In this document: positions 23,833 to 31,966 of the stretch, one piece after another
How positions within the stretch are numbered: position 1 is the first letter of the stretch
How the letters are laid out: every line of letters starts with the position of its first letter
Assembly (NCBI GenBank): GCA_030041985.1
Contig: JASIAM010000063.1
Coordinates: forward strand, 1 to 33,357
From: Bryobacteraceae bacterium
Lineage (GTDB): Bacteria > Acidobacteriota > Terriglobia > Bryobacterales > Bryobacteraceae
Reading direction: 5' to 3'
Length of the DNA: 33,357 nucleotides
Made by a program: the position numbers and the translations under genes
Notes under the pieces: generated by a model
Database searches by the model: none
What the model saw: only the letters and a program-made list of their open reading frames with translations
What the model was told of the DNA's origin: nothing

Positions 23833-25155
23833 CTACAGCTTCATCCGCTCCAACTTACGATAGAGAGTCTTGCGCTCAATGCCCAGCAGTTGCGCGGCCT
23901 TGCTCTTGTTGCCGCCCGTAGCTTGCAGGATTTTGCGGATCTGGTCCTCTTCGGCTTCCGCCAGAGTTTCGACCGCCCGATCCCGCGATTCCATGGCAGT
24001 GAGAGCCTGGCCGACCGACTCCGCATCCACGCGTTGCGCCAGAATGGTCAACCGCTCGATCAAGTGCTGCAATTGGCGCACATTCCCCGGCCAGGTGTGA
24101 TTCTGCAGCGCCCGCAGACCCGAATCCAGCAGCTTCACCTTGCGCTCATAGCGCTCGTTGTACTTATTCAAAAAGAACTGCGTCAGTAAAGGAATATCGC
24201 CGCGCCGCTCCGTCAGCGGAGGCAGGAAGATGCGCACGGTGTTCAAGCGGTACCACAAGTCTTCTCTAAATTTTTTCTCCTCCACCAGCCGCTGCAGATT
24301 GAGGTTGGTGGCCGCAATCACCCGCACATCCACTTCCTTGGAGCGCGCAGCGCCCAGCGGCCGCACCTGGCGGGTGTCCAGAAAACGCAGCAGCGCAAGC
24401 TGAAACTTCAGATCGATTTCGCCGATTTCGTCCAGGAATACGGTTCCTTTTGCGGCCGCTTCCAGCACTCCCAGACGGTCCCGGTCCGCGCCCGTAAATG
24501 CCCCGCGCGTCGCGCCAAACAACTCGCTTTCGAGCAGGTTGGAACTAACCAGGGCGGCGCAATCGACGGGCATAAAGGAATGGCTCGCGCGCCGGCTCAT
24601 GTTGTGGATCATCCGCGCCACCAGTTCCTTGCCCGTGCCGGTTTCCCCTTCGATAATCACCGTGGCATCGGTCTCGGCTACGCGGTCCACGGTCTTGTAA
24701 ATCTCAATCATCGCCGGCGAGCTGCCAATCATTTCTGTTTCCGGCAGTTCCCCGTCTTCAACTTCGTTCTCCTCGCCGGCCCGCGCCGCTTCGGCCCGCT
24801 CGATAGCATCGAGCATCACGTCTAACTCAAAAGGTTTGGCGATGTAATCGAAAGCGCCCCCGCGTGAGGCTGCCCGCACGGTTTCTATCGTGCCGCGGCC
24901 GGTCATCAGGATCACGGAACACTGCGGGTCTTTGCGCTTGGCTTCGTTCAGTACGTCGAGCCCGGTCCGCTCATCGATATAAATATCCGAGATTACGATG
25001 GGATACTTTTCCCCGGCCAGCCGCTCGATGGCCTCTTCGGTAGTGGATACGGCCTCCACCTGATAACCCTTCTCCTCTAGTGCGGTCTGAATCGTGAACT
25101 GAAGGGCTTGATCGTCTTCAACCAATAACAGTCTTTGCATCAGCGTGCTTTGCAT
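23833..25155 (-). CDS. NtrC-family sigma54-dependent response regulator
   Basis: A 440-residue regulator of three domains. The receiver has E13-D14-D15, phospho-acceptor D57 (VISDIYID) and K107. The AAA+ domain has Walker A GETGTGKE (170-177), the sigma54-contact loop GAFTGA (218-223) and Walker B VFLDEIGE. The C-terminal Fis-type HTH is near QATGGNKSKAAQLLGIERKTLYRKLERM. It should activate sigma54 promoters when phosphorylated by the upstream CHASE2 kinase. The start at 25155 overlaps the kinase stop as TGATG; because of a local duplication a second in-frame ATG (25140), giving the more typical MQRLLLVEDD, is equally possible. Confidence 0.93.
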   Translation of the reverse strand: MQSTLMQRLLLVEDDQALQFTIQTALEEKGYQVEAVSTTEEAIERLAGEKYPIVISDIYIDERTGLDVLNEAKRKDPQCSVILMTGRGTIETVRAASRGGAFDYIAKPFELDVMLDAIERAEAARAGEENEVEDGELPETEMIGSSPAMIEIYKTVDRVAETDATVIIEGETGTGKELVARMIHNMSRRASHSFMPVDCAALVSSNLLESELFGATRGAFTGADRDRLGVLEAAAKGTVFLDEIGEIDLKFQLALLRFLDTRQVRPLGAARSKEVDVRVIAATNLNLQRLVEEKKFREDLWYRLNTVRIFLPPLTERRGDIPLLTQFFLNKYNERYERKVKLLDSGLRALQNHTWPGNVRQLQHLIERLTILAQRVDAESVGQALTAMESRDRAVETLAEAEEDQIRKILQATGGNKSKAAQLLGIERKTLYRKLERMKL

Positions 25156-25160
25156 CAGCG
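25133..25160 (-). repeat. 13-base tandem repeat at the kinase/regulator junction
   Basis: CGCTGATGCAAAG occurs twice on the minus strand with a 15-base period (25148-25160 and 25133-25145). Each copy contains a TGATG. The first holds the kinase stop and one possible regulator start; the second is an in-frame alternative start five codons on. Confidence 0.9.
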
Positions 25161-27035
25161 CGGCCGCGCTGCGGCCGAGATCGGCGCGGCGGCCGGCAGT
25201 ACTAGCGTGAAACACGACCCCACGCCTGGCTTGCTCGTCACTTCAATTCTTCCTTCGTGTTGTTCCACAATCTGCTGCACGATCGACAGGCCGATTCCCG
25301 TGCCTGCTTCTCCCGATTGCTCGGCTTTGCGGGTGCGATAGAACTTCCTGAAGACTTTCTTTACTTCGTTACGATCCATCCCCATCCCCTGGTCTCTCAC
25401 AGAGACGTAAATACGGCCATCTTCGTTGCGAACCGAGATCGTAACTTGGGTTCGCTGTGGAGAGTACTTCACAGCATTTGTGAGTAAATTGTAACAAGCG
25501 TGGTCCAACAGCTCGCGGTCACCTGTGATCCGCAAGCTATTCGTTTCGCCAGCGCTGGTTATATGGCTTGCGCCGGGTTCCGCCTCCAGCAGGATGTGTT
25601 TCCGCTCGGCTAACGGGCGCGCGCGCTCCACGCAAGCAGCCACCCATTCCTCTACGAGTACGTCTTCTTTCTTCAACTCCATCTGCCCCGCGGAAAGTCG
25701 CTCCACGTTGAGAAAGATTTCAATCATGCGGGCGAGGCGGCGCGATTCCGAGTTAATGAGCTGCGCAAGCTGTTTTTGTTTTTGCTCGCTCAAAGCGTAG
25801 CGCGTAATCAGCTCGCTTGATCCCTGTATGGAGGAAAGCGGCGTGCGCATCTCATGGGTAACGAAGTGCATGGCCTGCTGGTAGCGCGTCCGTTCGGCTT
25901 CCACTCGCCGCAAATTGCGCCGCACCAGCAACGTCTGCCACGCGGCCGCCGCGGCAAACCCGAGCGTTGCCGCAGAAGCCGGCATGGCAAACGCGAACAC
26001 GCGCTGATGCTCGAAAAAGACGTAAGGTGTTACCAAAGCCGCAACGAGCACCGCCACAGCGCCTGCATACGCTTTCCATCCCGGCAGCCACGCGAATGCG
26101 CAACCTTGTGCCACAACCAACAGCAGACTGAACAGCAGACGCCAATCCCAAGGCACATCGGTCAGAAACAGGTGATGCGCGATGGTTTCGAAGGCATCCG
26201 CATGAATTTCGATTCCACTCGTGTTCGAGTACGGCGTAAACAGCCGGTCCCCCACATCCGGCGCCGTAACACCGACAAACACCACCTTACCCGCGAATTC
26301 TCTCGCGCGCTCGGGATGGGCCAACAGGCTCTTCAGAGAGACGCGCGGGACCGGCCTGTCGGGAGGCAGATAGCGGACGCGCATCAGCCGCCCCGAATCG
26401 GTTCTGCGAAGCGGAATCACGGTGCCCGCCACTTCCACATCCTCCGGCGATTCGAGCGGCGTGCCGCCGCCACGGCTAAGCCGGAAGGCTTCGAGTGCGA
26501 TGGCCCAGCGTTGCTCATGGCCCGCATGCTTATCGAGTGGAATTACACGCGTCACTGAATCTTCGACATCCGGCTGCGCATACACGTGACCCATGGCAGC
26601 GGCGCTGCGTGCAAACTCGGGAAGCGGATCCTGCCAACCCGGTGGATCATCCCGCAGCATGGACGAAAGCACCAGGCGCGGTGTTGTGCGGAAGGCATCG
26701 GCCAATTCTTTGTCTGCCGCGTGCTCGTGCCGGTCGGCAAGAATCAGGTCGATGGCCACCGCCTTCGGCCCGGCGGCGTTGATCAGCCGCAGCGCCCGCG
26801 CCAGAGATGGCCGGATGTTGTCGAGGCCGTTGACCGAGGCGAGCGAGTCATCATCGATGGCCAGAATAATCGACTCGGGCTTGACCGGCGGCGGATCGTA
26901 TAGCCGGAACATGGCATCGTAGGAATAGTTATTTACCTCTGCTCCGAAACGCGAACTGACCCACACGGCAACCAGCAGCACGCCTGCTAGCAGACCGGCG
27001 TAGGCCCAGTGGGAATGAGTGCGCCGCGGTTTCAT
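25155..27035 (-). CDS. CHASE2-domain sensor histidine kinase
   Basis: A 626-residue membrane kinase. One N-terminal membrane helix (about 12-28) is followed by a large extracytoplasmic CHASE2 domain (about 35-290; SYDAMFRLYDPPP, ILAIDDDSL, KAVAIDLILAD, GKVVFVGVTAPDVGDRLFTP). Three more membrane helices (about 298-370) lead to the kinase core. The phospho-acceptor is H394 in FVTHEMRTPLSSIQGS. The ATPase has N-box HACYNLLTNAVKYSP, then VRDQGMGMD and GTGIGLSIVQQIVEQHEG. It senses an unknown periplasmic signal and should phosphorylate the adjacent NtrC-type regulator. It overlaps its neighbours on both sides (ATGA with the upstream peptidase, TGATG with the regulator). Confidence 0.93.
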   Translation of the reverse strand: MKPRRTHSHWAYAGLLAGVLLVAVWVSSRFGAEVNNYSYDAMFRLYDPPPVKPESIILAIDDDSLASVNGLDNIRPSLARALRLINAAGPKAVAIDLILADRHEHAADKELADAFRTTPRLVLSSMLRDDPPGWQDPLPEFARSAAAMGHVYAQPDVEDSVTRVIPLDKHAGHEQRWAIALEAFRLSRGGGTPLESPEDVEVAGTVIPLRRTDSGRLMRVRYLPPDRPVPRVSLKSLLAHPERAREFAGKVVFVGVTAPDVGDRLFTPYSNTSGIEIHADAFETIAHHLFLTDVPWDWRLLFSLLLVVAQGCAFAWLPGWKAYAGAVAVLVAALVTPYVFFEHQRVFAFAMPASAATLGFAAAAAWQTLLVRRNLRRVEAERTRYQQAMHFVTHEMRTPLSSIQGSSELITRYALSEQKQKQLAQLINSESRRLARMIEIFLNVERLSAGQMELKKEDVLVEEWVAACVERARPLAERKHILLEAEPGASHITSAGETNSLRITGDRELLDHACYNLLTNAVKYSPQRTQVTISVRNEDGRIYVSVRDQGMGMDRNEVKKVFRKFYRTRKAEQSGEAGTGIGLSIVQQIVEQHEGRIEVTSKPGVGSCFTLVLPAAAPISAAARPR

Positions 27036-28246
27036 CGCGCCATGATTCTTTCAATATCCGCGGCTTCGCGCGGCAGGGCGGCCGTCAGCACGCGGCAGCC
27101 GTTGTGCGTTACCAGCACCATGTCTTCAATCCGGATGCCCATCTGTTCCTCGGGAATGTAGAGGCCCGGTTCCACGCTGATCACCATGCCCTCCGCCAGC
27201 GGTGCATCGATGTCGGAAGCGTCGTGCACTTCAAGGCCAATGTGATGGCTCACGCCGTGGATGAAGTATTGTCCCAAAGGCTCGCCGTGGAGGTCCCGGC
27301 CATGAGTGTCCAGATAATCGTAAGCCACCTGGTAGAGGCTGCTGGGTTGCGAGTGAGTGCGGCCGATTGCCATACCCGGCTTCACCGCCGCGATTACCGA
27401 TTTCTGCGCACCCAGCACGATGTCGTAGAGCTCGCGCTGCCGCGGCGTGAAACGGCCATCCACCGGAATGGTGCGTGTTACGTCCGCGGCATAGCCCGCG
27501 CACTCCGCGCCCACATCCATCAGCAGCAGTTCGCCGTGTTCCATGCGGCGCGAGCCGCGGTTGTAATGGAGGAAAAGTCCATTGGGACCCGAGCCGATAA
27601 TGGGCGCGTAAGCGCTGCGTTCGCAACCGCGGTCCAGGTAAACTGCCATCATCAAGGCTGCAATCTGATATTCGTACATGCCCGCTCGGGCGCTCTTCCA
27701 AGCCGCCACATGCGCGGCGATGGTGGCATCAATCGAGTGCCCGATCAGCTCGATCTCCGCCGGAGACTTTGTCATCCGCAAACGAGTCAGCGCATTTTGA
27801 ACAGTCTGTGCTTTGGCACGCGCGCCGGCGGCATGCAATTCCTCATCGAACCGGCCGATGAGCAGCACCGTGTCAAAGCCAGTCTTCTCGTTGATCCCCG
27901 GATCGCCCGCGGCAGCCAGAGGCCCCATCGCCCGTTCGCGTTGGGCATCGTGCGGGGGAAGAAAGAGAATCTCGCGGTGGTGATCGATCAATAGCCGCGC
28001 ACCCGGCTCGAGCCATCCCGTCAGGTAATAAAAATTCGGCTCCTGGAAAAACGGCGAGCGCAAATCCTCGATTCCTTGCATCGCCCCGCTCAGCACAATC
28101 ACACCCTCCGGCACTGCCTTGCGAAGAGCATCCCGCCGCGCGCGATATTCCGGATCTGCGGCAACTCCCGACGCTCGAAATAGCGCGCACAACAGCGCGG
28201 CGCACACCATCGCTCGCGCGCCGCGCGGGAGCCGTACGCAACCCAT
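27032..28246 (-). CDS. Secreted Xaa-Pro aminopeptidase (M24B)
   Basis: A 404-residue metallopeptidase removing residues N-terminal to proline. An N-terminal hydrophobic segment (about 12-30, ending GVAA) suggests export, unlike the usual cytoplasmic PepP. An AMP_N domain (about 31-150; PNFYYLTGWLEPGA) precedes the pita-bread catalytic domain. Metal ligands are D244 (LLMDVGAE), D255 (AADVTRT), the histidine of SHHIGLEVHD (H334/H335), E359 (SVEPGLY) and E374 (IRIEDM). GGGGAA lies just upstream of the ATG. It is the first gene of a three-gene unit with the CHASE2 kinase (four-base ATGA overlap) and its regulator, an unusual context for this enzyme. Confidence 0.93.
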   Translation of the reverse strand: MGCVRLPRGARAMVCAALLCALFRASGVAADPEYRARRDALRKAVPEGVIVLSGAMQGIEDLRSPFFQEPNFYYLTGWLEPGARLLIDHHREILFLPPHDAQRERAMGPLAAAGDPGINEKTGFDTVLLIGRFDEELHAAGARAKAQTVQNALTRLRMTKSPAEIELIGHSIDATIAAHVAAWKSARAGMYEYQIAALMMAVYLDRGCERSAYAPIIGSGPNGLFLHYNRGSRRMEHGELLLMDVGAECAGYAADVTRTIPVDGRFTPRQRELYDIVLGAQKSVIAAVKPGMAIGRTHSQPSSLYQVAYDYLDTHGRDLHGEPLGQYFIHGVSHHIGLEVHDASDIDAPLAEGMVISVEPGLYIPEEQMGIRIEDMVLVTHNGCRVLTAALPREAADIERIMAR

Positions 28247-28299
28247 ACGTTCCCCATTTTAACGGCTGGCGAAAGGCATGGGACAGGATGAAACCACTG

Positions 28300-28325
28300 G
28301 TGCCGGCCGTTTTTGGGGCCGGCGC
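28300..28325. terminator. GC-rich hairpin after the toxin gene
   Basis: GCCGGCC (28302-28308) pairs with GGCCGGC (28317-28323), extended by one wobble and one G-C pair, with an eight-base loop. It sits eight bases past the end of the DUF5615 gene on the minus strand. No T-run follows, so it may be a processing or pausing element rather than an intrinsic terminator. Confidence 0.45.
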
Positions 28326-28332
28326 AAGCACT

Positions 28333-28695
28333 TCAACGGAACGGCAGATAGATGATTCGATTGCTCCACTCTGCGGCTTCGGACGCAGCCCATACCAGAA
28401 GGATCGCTTCGATGGTTGCGCCGATCCTGCTCGGCTCTTGAGGAACGATGAACAAGCCAGGTGCCTCTCCTCCAGCTTCGATACGCTCGCAAAAATATCG
28501 CGTCATCGTATCGCGGTCGTGCGAGATTACGACGCGGTCATCTTGAAAAGCGAGTTCGAGGAGCACTGGATCTTGGGTCCCACGCAATCCTGCCGCTGCT
28601 TTCACATCGAGAATGTCAATCGCCGGTTCCCGAGCGCGCAGACCTCGAATGATGGCACTGTCTAAATCTTCATCTGCCAGGAAGCGGACCGTCAC
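28333..28695 (-). CDS. DUF5615 PIN-like toxin component
   Basis: A 120-residue protein. It has the DUF5615 form of the PIN-like fold: MTVRFLADEDLDSAIIRGLR at the start with the acidic cluster D8-E9-D10, then DPVLLELAFQDDRVVISHDRDT with D60/D62, and GLFIVPQE. PIN-like proteins are usually RNases acting as toxins. The start is a GTG at 28695 that overlaps the TAG stop of the DUF433 gene by one base, so translation is coupled to the antitoxin. Function is inferred from family and pairing. Confidence 0.82.
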   Translation of the reverse strand: MTVRFLADEDLDSAIIRGLRAREPAIDILDVKAAAGLRGTQDPVLLELAFQDDRVVISHDRDTMTRYFCERIEAGGEAPGLFIVPQEPSRIGATIEAILLVWAASEAAEWSNRIIYLPFR

Positions 28696-29018
28696 TAGCG
28701 CTTCGAAGCCATTCTCTCGCGCGCCGCTTGCAAACGCGCAAATAGCTCGGGATTCGATTGGCTCAGTGGTGGAACGGTTCGTTCGAGTTCACGCTCACAC
28801 TCAGCAATGTACTCGTCGACCAGCTCTCGGTTGTCCAGATAAAAAGCAATTGCACCATAAGCCTTCGCAAGGGACATGGTCGGAAATGATTCGACGATCC
28901 GTTCGGGAGTTCGGCCCTCTCGGAAGTGGACCACCACCGAGGAGAGCGATACACGAGTACCCGCGATCCTAAGCCCCCCGTCACGCTCTTCAATATACTG
29001 CGACGCTGGAAATGCCAT
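28695..29018 (-). CDS. DUF433 family antitoxin
   Basis: A 107-residue protein. The sequence YIEERDGGLRIAGTRVSLSSVVVHFREGRTPERIVESFPTMSLAKAYGAIAFYLDN is a clear DUF433 domain (an HTH of the VapB-like antitoxin type). The C-terminal tail (about 70-107) is charged and helical and probably wraps the toxin. It is first in the pair with the DUF5615 gene, the common order of antitoxin before toxin. Such antitoxins usually repress their own promoter, which would lie in 29019-29082, shared with the divergent ATP synthase genes. Confidence 0.85.
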   Translation of the reverse strand: MAFPASQYIEERDGGLRIAGTRVSLSSVVVHFREGRTPERIVESFPTMSLAKAYGAIAFYLDNRELVDEYIAECERELERTVPPLSQSNPELFARLQAARERMASKR

Positions 29019-29082
29019 AGGCCCCGATTTCAGTCTACCGCACGCTCCTCTGCCCCTTCCATACCCACTATCATCAAACTAG

Positions 29083-29307
29083 ATGGCACGGCGCAAAAGA
29101 TCAGCTATGGCAACCGTTGCCTTATATCTGTCTCTGTCCATGATGCTGCCGATCTCGATGGTAGTCGGATATTTTATGGGTCAGTTTCTCGATAAAGCTT
29201 TCCACACGCATTTCCTGACGATCGTGTTTCTACTGGCCGGAATCTTCTCCGGCTTTCTGCAGCTATTCCGCCAAGTGATGCGAGACTCGAAAGATGACAG
29301 CCAGTAA
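29083..29307 (+). CDS. atpZ: AtpZ/AtpI-type ATP synthase accessory protein
   Basis: A 74-residue protein with two membrane helices (about 10-30 and 43-63): ATVALYLSLSMMLPISMVVGYFMG, then LTIVFLLAGIFSGFLQLFRQV. This is the AtpZ/AtpI family of small proteins at the start of atp operons, linked to assembly of the c-ring or Mg2+ handling. It overlaps the next gene by 14 bases, so it is co-translated. The start could be 29083 or the ATG at 29107; no clear ribosome site decides. Confidence 0.75.
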   Translation: MARRKRSAMATVALYLSLSMMLPISMVVGYFMGQFLDKAFHTHFLTIVFLLAGIFSGFLQLFRQVMRDSKDDSQ

Positions 29308-29680
29308 CGAAGACGTGTACCGGCGGGCCGTCGGCCGCATCTTGCGATTCATGAAAATTCTTACCGGCATCGGCACCCTGGCCGCCTTTGCCTGGCGCGG
29401 AGGCCGGGCCGGCATGGGCTTCCTGTTCGGGGCCGCGATCGCCTGGGTCAGTTTTCTCTTTCTCAAGCGAATGGTGGATTCGCTGGGCGCTGCGCCAGCG
29501 AAGGCTTCCACCCGCGGCGCCGTCCTTTTGGGGTCCCGATATCTGATTCTGGGCGGACTAGCCTATGCTATACTCAGGCTTACCGGCATCAATACGCTGG
29601 CGGCCGTAACGGGGCTGTTCGTGTCGCTGGCCGCGGTTCTCATCGAAATTCTATTCGAACTGGTGTATGCAAGAGACTGA
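29294..29680 (+). CDS. atpI: ATP synthase subunit I-like protein
   Basis: A 128-residue membrane protein with four hydrophobic segments (about 17-35, 40-58, 76-93 and 98-124). Position between atpZ and atpB, size, and the pattern GGRAGMGFLFGAAIAWVSFLFLKRMV fit the AtpI/subunit I group that helps assemble the F0 ring. Sequence conservation in this family is low, so the call rests mainly on context. It overlaps both neighbours by 14 bases, implying coupled translation. Confidence 0.72.
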   Translation: MTASNEDVYRRAVGRILRFMKILTGIGTLAAFAWRGGRAGMGFLFGAAIAWVSFLFLKRMVDSLGAAPAKASTRGAVLLGSRYLILGGLAYAILRLTGINTLAAVTGLFVSLAAVLIEILFELVYARD

Positions 29681-30401
29681 AGTCTGGCTTACCAAGCTGT
29701 TCAACGACTATCTCGCCGGCCTCGGCAACGCGATTCTCGGCGTGGTTGGGATGGCGCACCAGGCGCGGCCCTGGACCAACTTCATCACTATGCAGCTCCT
29801 GGTGGCGGCCATCATCGTTGTGCTGTTCGCTGTGTTGCGAACGCGCTTCTCAGTCGAACGGCCGGGTAAATTCCAGCAGACCTTCGAGCTGATTTACGAG
29901 TTTGTCCACGGGCAGACGGAAGACATCATGGGGCACGGCGGAGACCGCTACATGGCTTTCTTCGGCGCCTTGTTCATCTTCATTTTGTTCGGAAACCTGA
30001 TCGGCATCATCCCCGGTTTTGAGGCCCCCACCATGTACGCTTACGTGCCGCTCGGCTGCGCCGTGGCCAGCTTCCTCTACTACAACATGGTGGGTGCGCA
30101 GGCGCACGGGCTCGTGAAACACCTGGCGCATTTGGTAGGGCCTATCTGGTGGCTATTCCCTCTGATGATTCCGATTGAGATCTTCAGCAACCTCGCCCGG
30201 CCGCTGTCTCTCACGCTACGTCTCTACGCCAACATGTATGCTGGCGAGCAGATTACCGGCGTGTTTGTGATGCTCACCAAGCTCGTACTCCCGGCGGTCT
30301 TCATGGGATTTCACATTTTCGTATCTCTGCTGCAAGCTTACATTTTCATGCTGTTAACGATGGCATACGTCGGCGGCGCGGTTGCCCACGACGAGGAGTA
30401 A
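29667..30401 (+). CDS. atpB: ATP synthase F0 subunit a
   Basis: A 244-residue membrane protein forming the ion half-channels of F1F0 ATP synthase. The essential arginine is R185 in SLTLRLYANMYAGE, and the preceding helix has PIEIFSNLARPLSL. Earlier blocks FELIYEFVHGQTEDIMG and FIFILFGNLIGIIPGF are typical of the family. Five to six membrane segments are visible. It overlaps atpI by 14 bases. The neighbours atpZ-atpI-atpB-atpE form the standard 5' half of an atp operon. Confidence 0.95.
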   Translation: MQETEVWLTKLFNDYLAGLGNAILGVVGMAHQARPWTNFITMQLLVAAIIVVLFAVLRTRFSVERPGKFQQTFELIYEFVHGQTEDIMGHGGDRYMAFFGALFIFILFGNLIGIIPGFEAPTMYAYVPLGCAVASFLYYNMVGAQAHGLVKHLAHLVGPIWWLFPLMIPIEIFSNLARPLSLTLRLYANMYAGEQITGVFVMLTKLVLPAVFMGFHIFVSLLQAYIFMLLTMAYVGGAVAHDEE

Positions 30402-30433
30402 TACCGGCTTTATGCCGCCCGTCCAGCGTGAGA

Positions 30434-30456
30434 CCGCCGGCTCCCAAGCACGGCGG
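30434..30456 (+). promoter_or_regulatory. Hairpin in the atpB-atpE gap
   Basis: CCGCCG (30434-30439) and CGGCGG (30451-30456) form a perfect six-pair stem with an 11-base loop, about 40 bases before atpE. AAGGAG (30484-30489) is an exposed ribosome site for atpE. A stem here could stabilise the downstream mRNA, since subunit c is needed in excess. Confidence 0.35.
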
Positions 30457-30497
30457 GAACCACCTCCTGCGGGCGATTCTTACAAGGAGAAACACAC

Positions 30498-30800
30498 ATG
30501 AAGAGAATGCTGCTGTTACTGGGGCTGCTCTTGCTGGCAAGTCCCATGATCTTTGCGCAAACGCCCAAATACCCTACCCCGGGCGGACATTGGGTGCCCA
30601 TAGCGGCCGCCATCGGTATGGCCATCGCTTCCGGTCTCTGCGGTATCGGACAGGGAATGGCGACCAAGGGGGCGGCGGAAGGCATTGCTCGCAATCCGGG
30701 AGCCAACGCCGCGATCCGTCTCGCGTTAATTCTCGGTCTAGCGCTAATTGAGTCACTGGCTCTCTACACTTTCGTGATCATTCTGATCGATGTCGGTTGA
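30498..30800 (+). CDS. atpE: ATP synthase F0 subunit c with N-terminal leader
   Basis: A 100-residue protein with a signal-peptide-like first 20 residues (MKRMLLLLGLLLLASPMIFA) ahead of the usual two-helix hairpin. The first helix has GLCGIGQGMA, the polar loop is EGIARNPGAN (R65, N66, P67), and the second helix carries the ion-binding carboxylate E85 in GLALIESLALYTF. Q52, E85, S86 and Y90 correspond to the residues that bind Na+ in Ilyobacter subunit c, although the following threonine is L87 here. Without the leader the length is the normal 80. AAGGAG precedes the ATG. The F1 genes do not follow; a glycosyltransferase gene does. Confidence 0.93.
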   Translation: MKRMLLLLGLLLLASPMIFAQTPKYPTPGGHWVPIAAAIGMAIASGLCGIGQGMATKGAAEGIARNPGANAAIRLALILGLALIESLALYTFVIILIDVG

Positions 30801-30838
30801 TTTCTACTGAAAACCCGTTCCAAGTCACACTGCCCGCG

Positions 30839-30878
30839 TCCCCTGAATCCCGCATGGAATAATGACAGGGGATGCGGG
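30839..30878 (+). promoter_or_regulatory. Overlapping inverted repeats across the GT4 start codon
   Basis: TCCCCTG (30839-30845) is complementary to CAGGGGA (30866-30872), and CCCGCAT (30849-30855) to ATGCGGG (30872-30878), which contains the ATG of the glycosyltransferase gene. The two stems interleave and share base 30872, so they are alternative hairpins, or less likely a strained pseudoknot. Either would hide the start codon or the bases before it. Confidence 0.4.
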
Positions 30879-31966
30879 TTCTCTTCGTTTCCACTCCCAT
30901 TTCACCGATTGGCGATGGCGATGGCGGCGGCGTAGAAACTATGCTCTCCGAGCTCGCGCCGGCGTTGCGCGGCCGCGGTCACACCGTTGCCGTTATTGCC
31001 CCCGCGGGAAGCTGCCTGCCGGCTGGCATCCCGATTTACCAGGTCCCCGGTGATCCGCCGCCCAATGCCACCACCGGTTCGCGCGATGCCGCAATTGCCG
31101 TCCAGTCGCAAGGCGTGCTGGAGCGCATGTGGGCCCAAGCGCGCCGGGTAGCCCACTCGTTCGATGTCATCACCTCCGTCACGTATGATTGGCTCTCGTT
31201 TTATCTGACGCCCTTCCTTCCCGTTCCCGTCCTGCACTGGGTCTCTGTCTCCTCATCCATCAAGGCCGTGGATGAGGAAATCCGCGAGCAGTATTCCCGC
31301 CTTCCCGGTCACTTCACCTTCTGGTCGCAAACCCAGGCCTCCACCTTTTCTCTTCCGGGCCCGCAGGCTCGGATTATTCCCGGGGCGGTCAATACGGATC
31401 GGTTCCCATTCAGCGCTCTGCCCGACCCCATTCTGGTGTGGGCCGCGCGCATTTCACCCGAGAAAGGTTTGGAAGACGCGGTCCAGGTGGCAACCGAAAC
31501 GGGCTTGCCTCTGCACGTTTGCGGAAAAATTCAGGACCAGGAGTATTGGCAGCGCATCTGCAACTCGGTTCCCGCCGGTACCATCGCTTATCACGGCTTA
31601 CTTCCGGATCACCGCCTCGCGCAGGTTTTAGGCAAAGCCATCGCCATGTTCGTCACACCGAAGTGGGTAGAAGCTTTCGGTCTCACCGTGATTGAAGCAT
31701 TATCGTGTGGGACTCCCGTCATCGCTTACGCACAGGGTGGGCCCACCGAGATCATCGAACACGGGAAGAGTGGCTTTCTAGTCCCGCCTGACGATGTGCC
31801 GGCAATGGTGGATGCGCTTAGAAAAATCGGCGCGCTCCAGCGGACGGAAGCGCGGCGCCGGGCAGAAGAGTACGCCATTCCGCGATTGGCCGATAACATG
31901 GAGCATTGGATTGCTTCAGTCCTTTCTGCCGCCCATGCTTCTCCGCAATGGCGCGCGGCGCCGTGA
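30872..31966 (+). CDS. GT4 family glycosyltransferase
   Basis: A 364-residue GT-B glycosyltransferase. The N-terminus [20 protein letters not shown] then [17 protein letters not shown] gives the glycine-rich acceptor-domain loop. The C-terminal donor domain has [21 protein letters not shown] and the E-x7-E motif EAFGLTVIE (E267, E275) followed by [11 protein letters not shown]. The opening resembles cyanobacterial UDP-glucose:tetrahydrobiopterin glucosyltransferase as I remember it, so a pterin or other small-molecule acceptor is possible; this is weak. The donor sugar is unknown. No normal ribosome site precedes the ATG and inverted repeats cover it. The 3' end overlaps the MFS gene. Confidence 0.88.
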   Translation: MRVLFVSTPISPIGDGDGGGVETMLSELAPALRGRGHTVAVIAPAGSCLPAGIPIYQVPGDPPPNATTGSRDAAIAVQSQGVLERMWAQARRVAHSFDVITSVTYDWLSFYLTPFLPVPVLHWVSVSSSIKAVDEEIREQYSRLPGHFTFWSQTQASTFSLPGPQARIIPGAVNTDRFPFSALPDPILVWAARISPEKGLEDAVQVATETGLPLHVCGKIQDQEYWQRICNSVPAGTIAYHGLLPDHRLAQVLGKAIAMFVTPKWVEAFGLTVIEALSCGTPVIAYAQGGPTEIIEHGKSGFLVPPDDVPAMVDALRKIGALQRTEARRRAEEYAIPRLADNMEHWIASVLSAAHASPQWRAAP

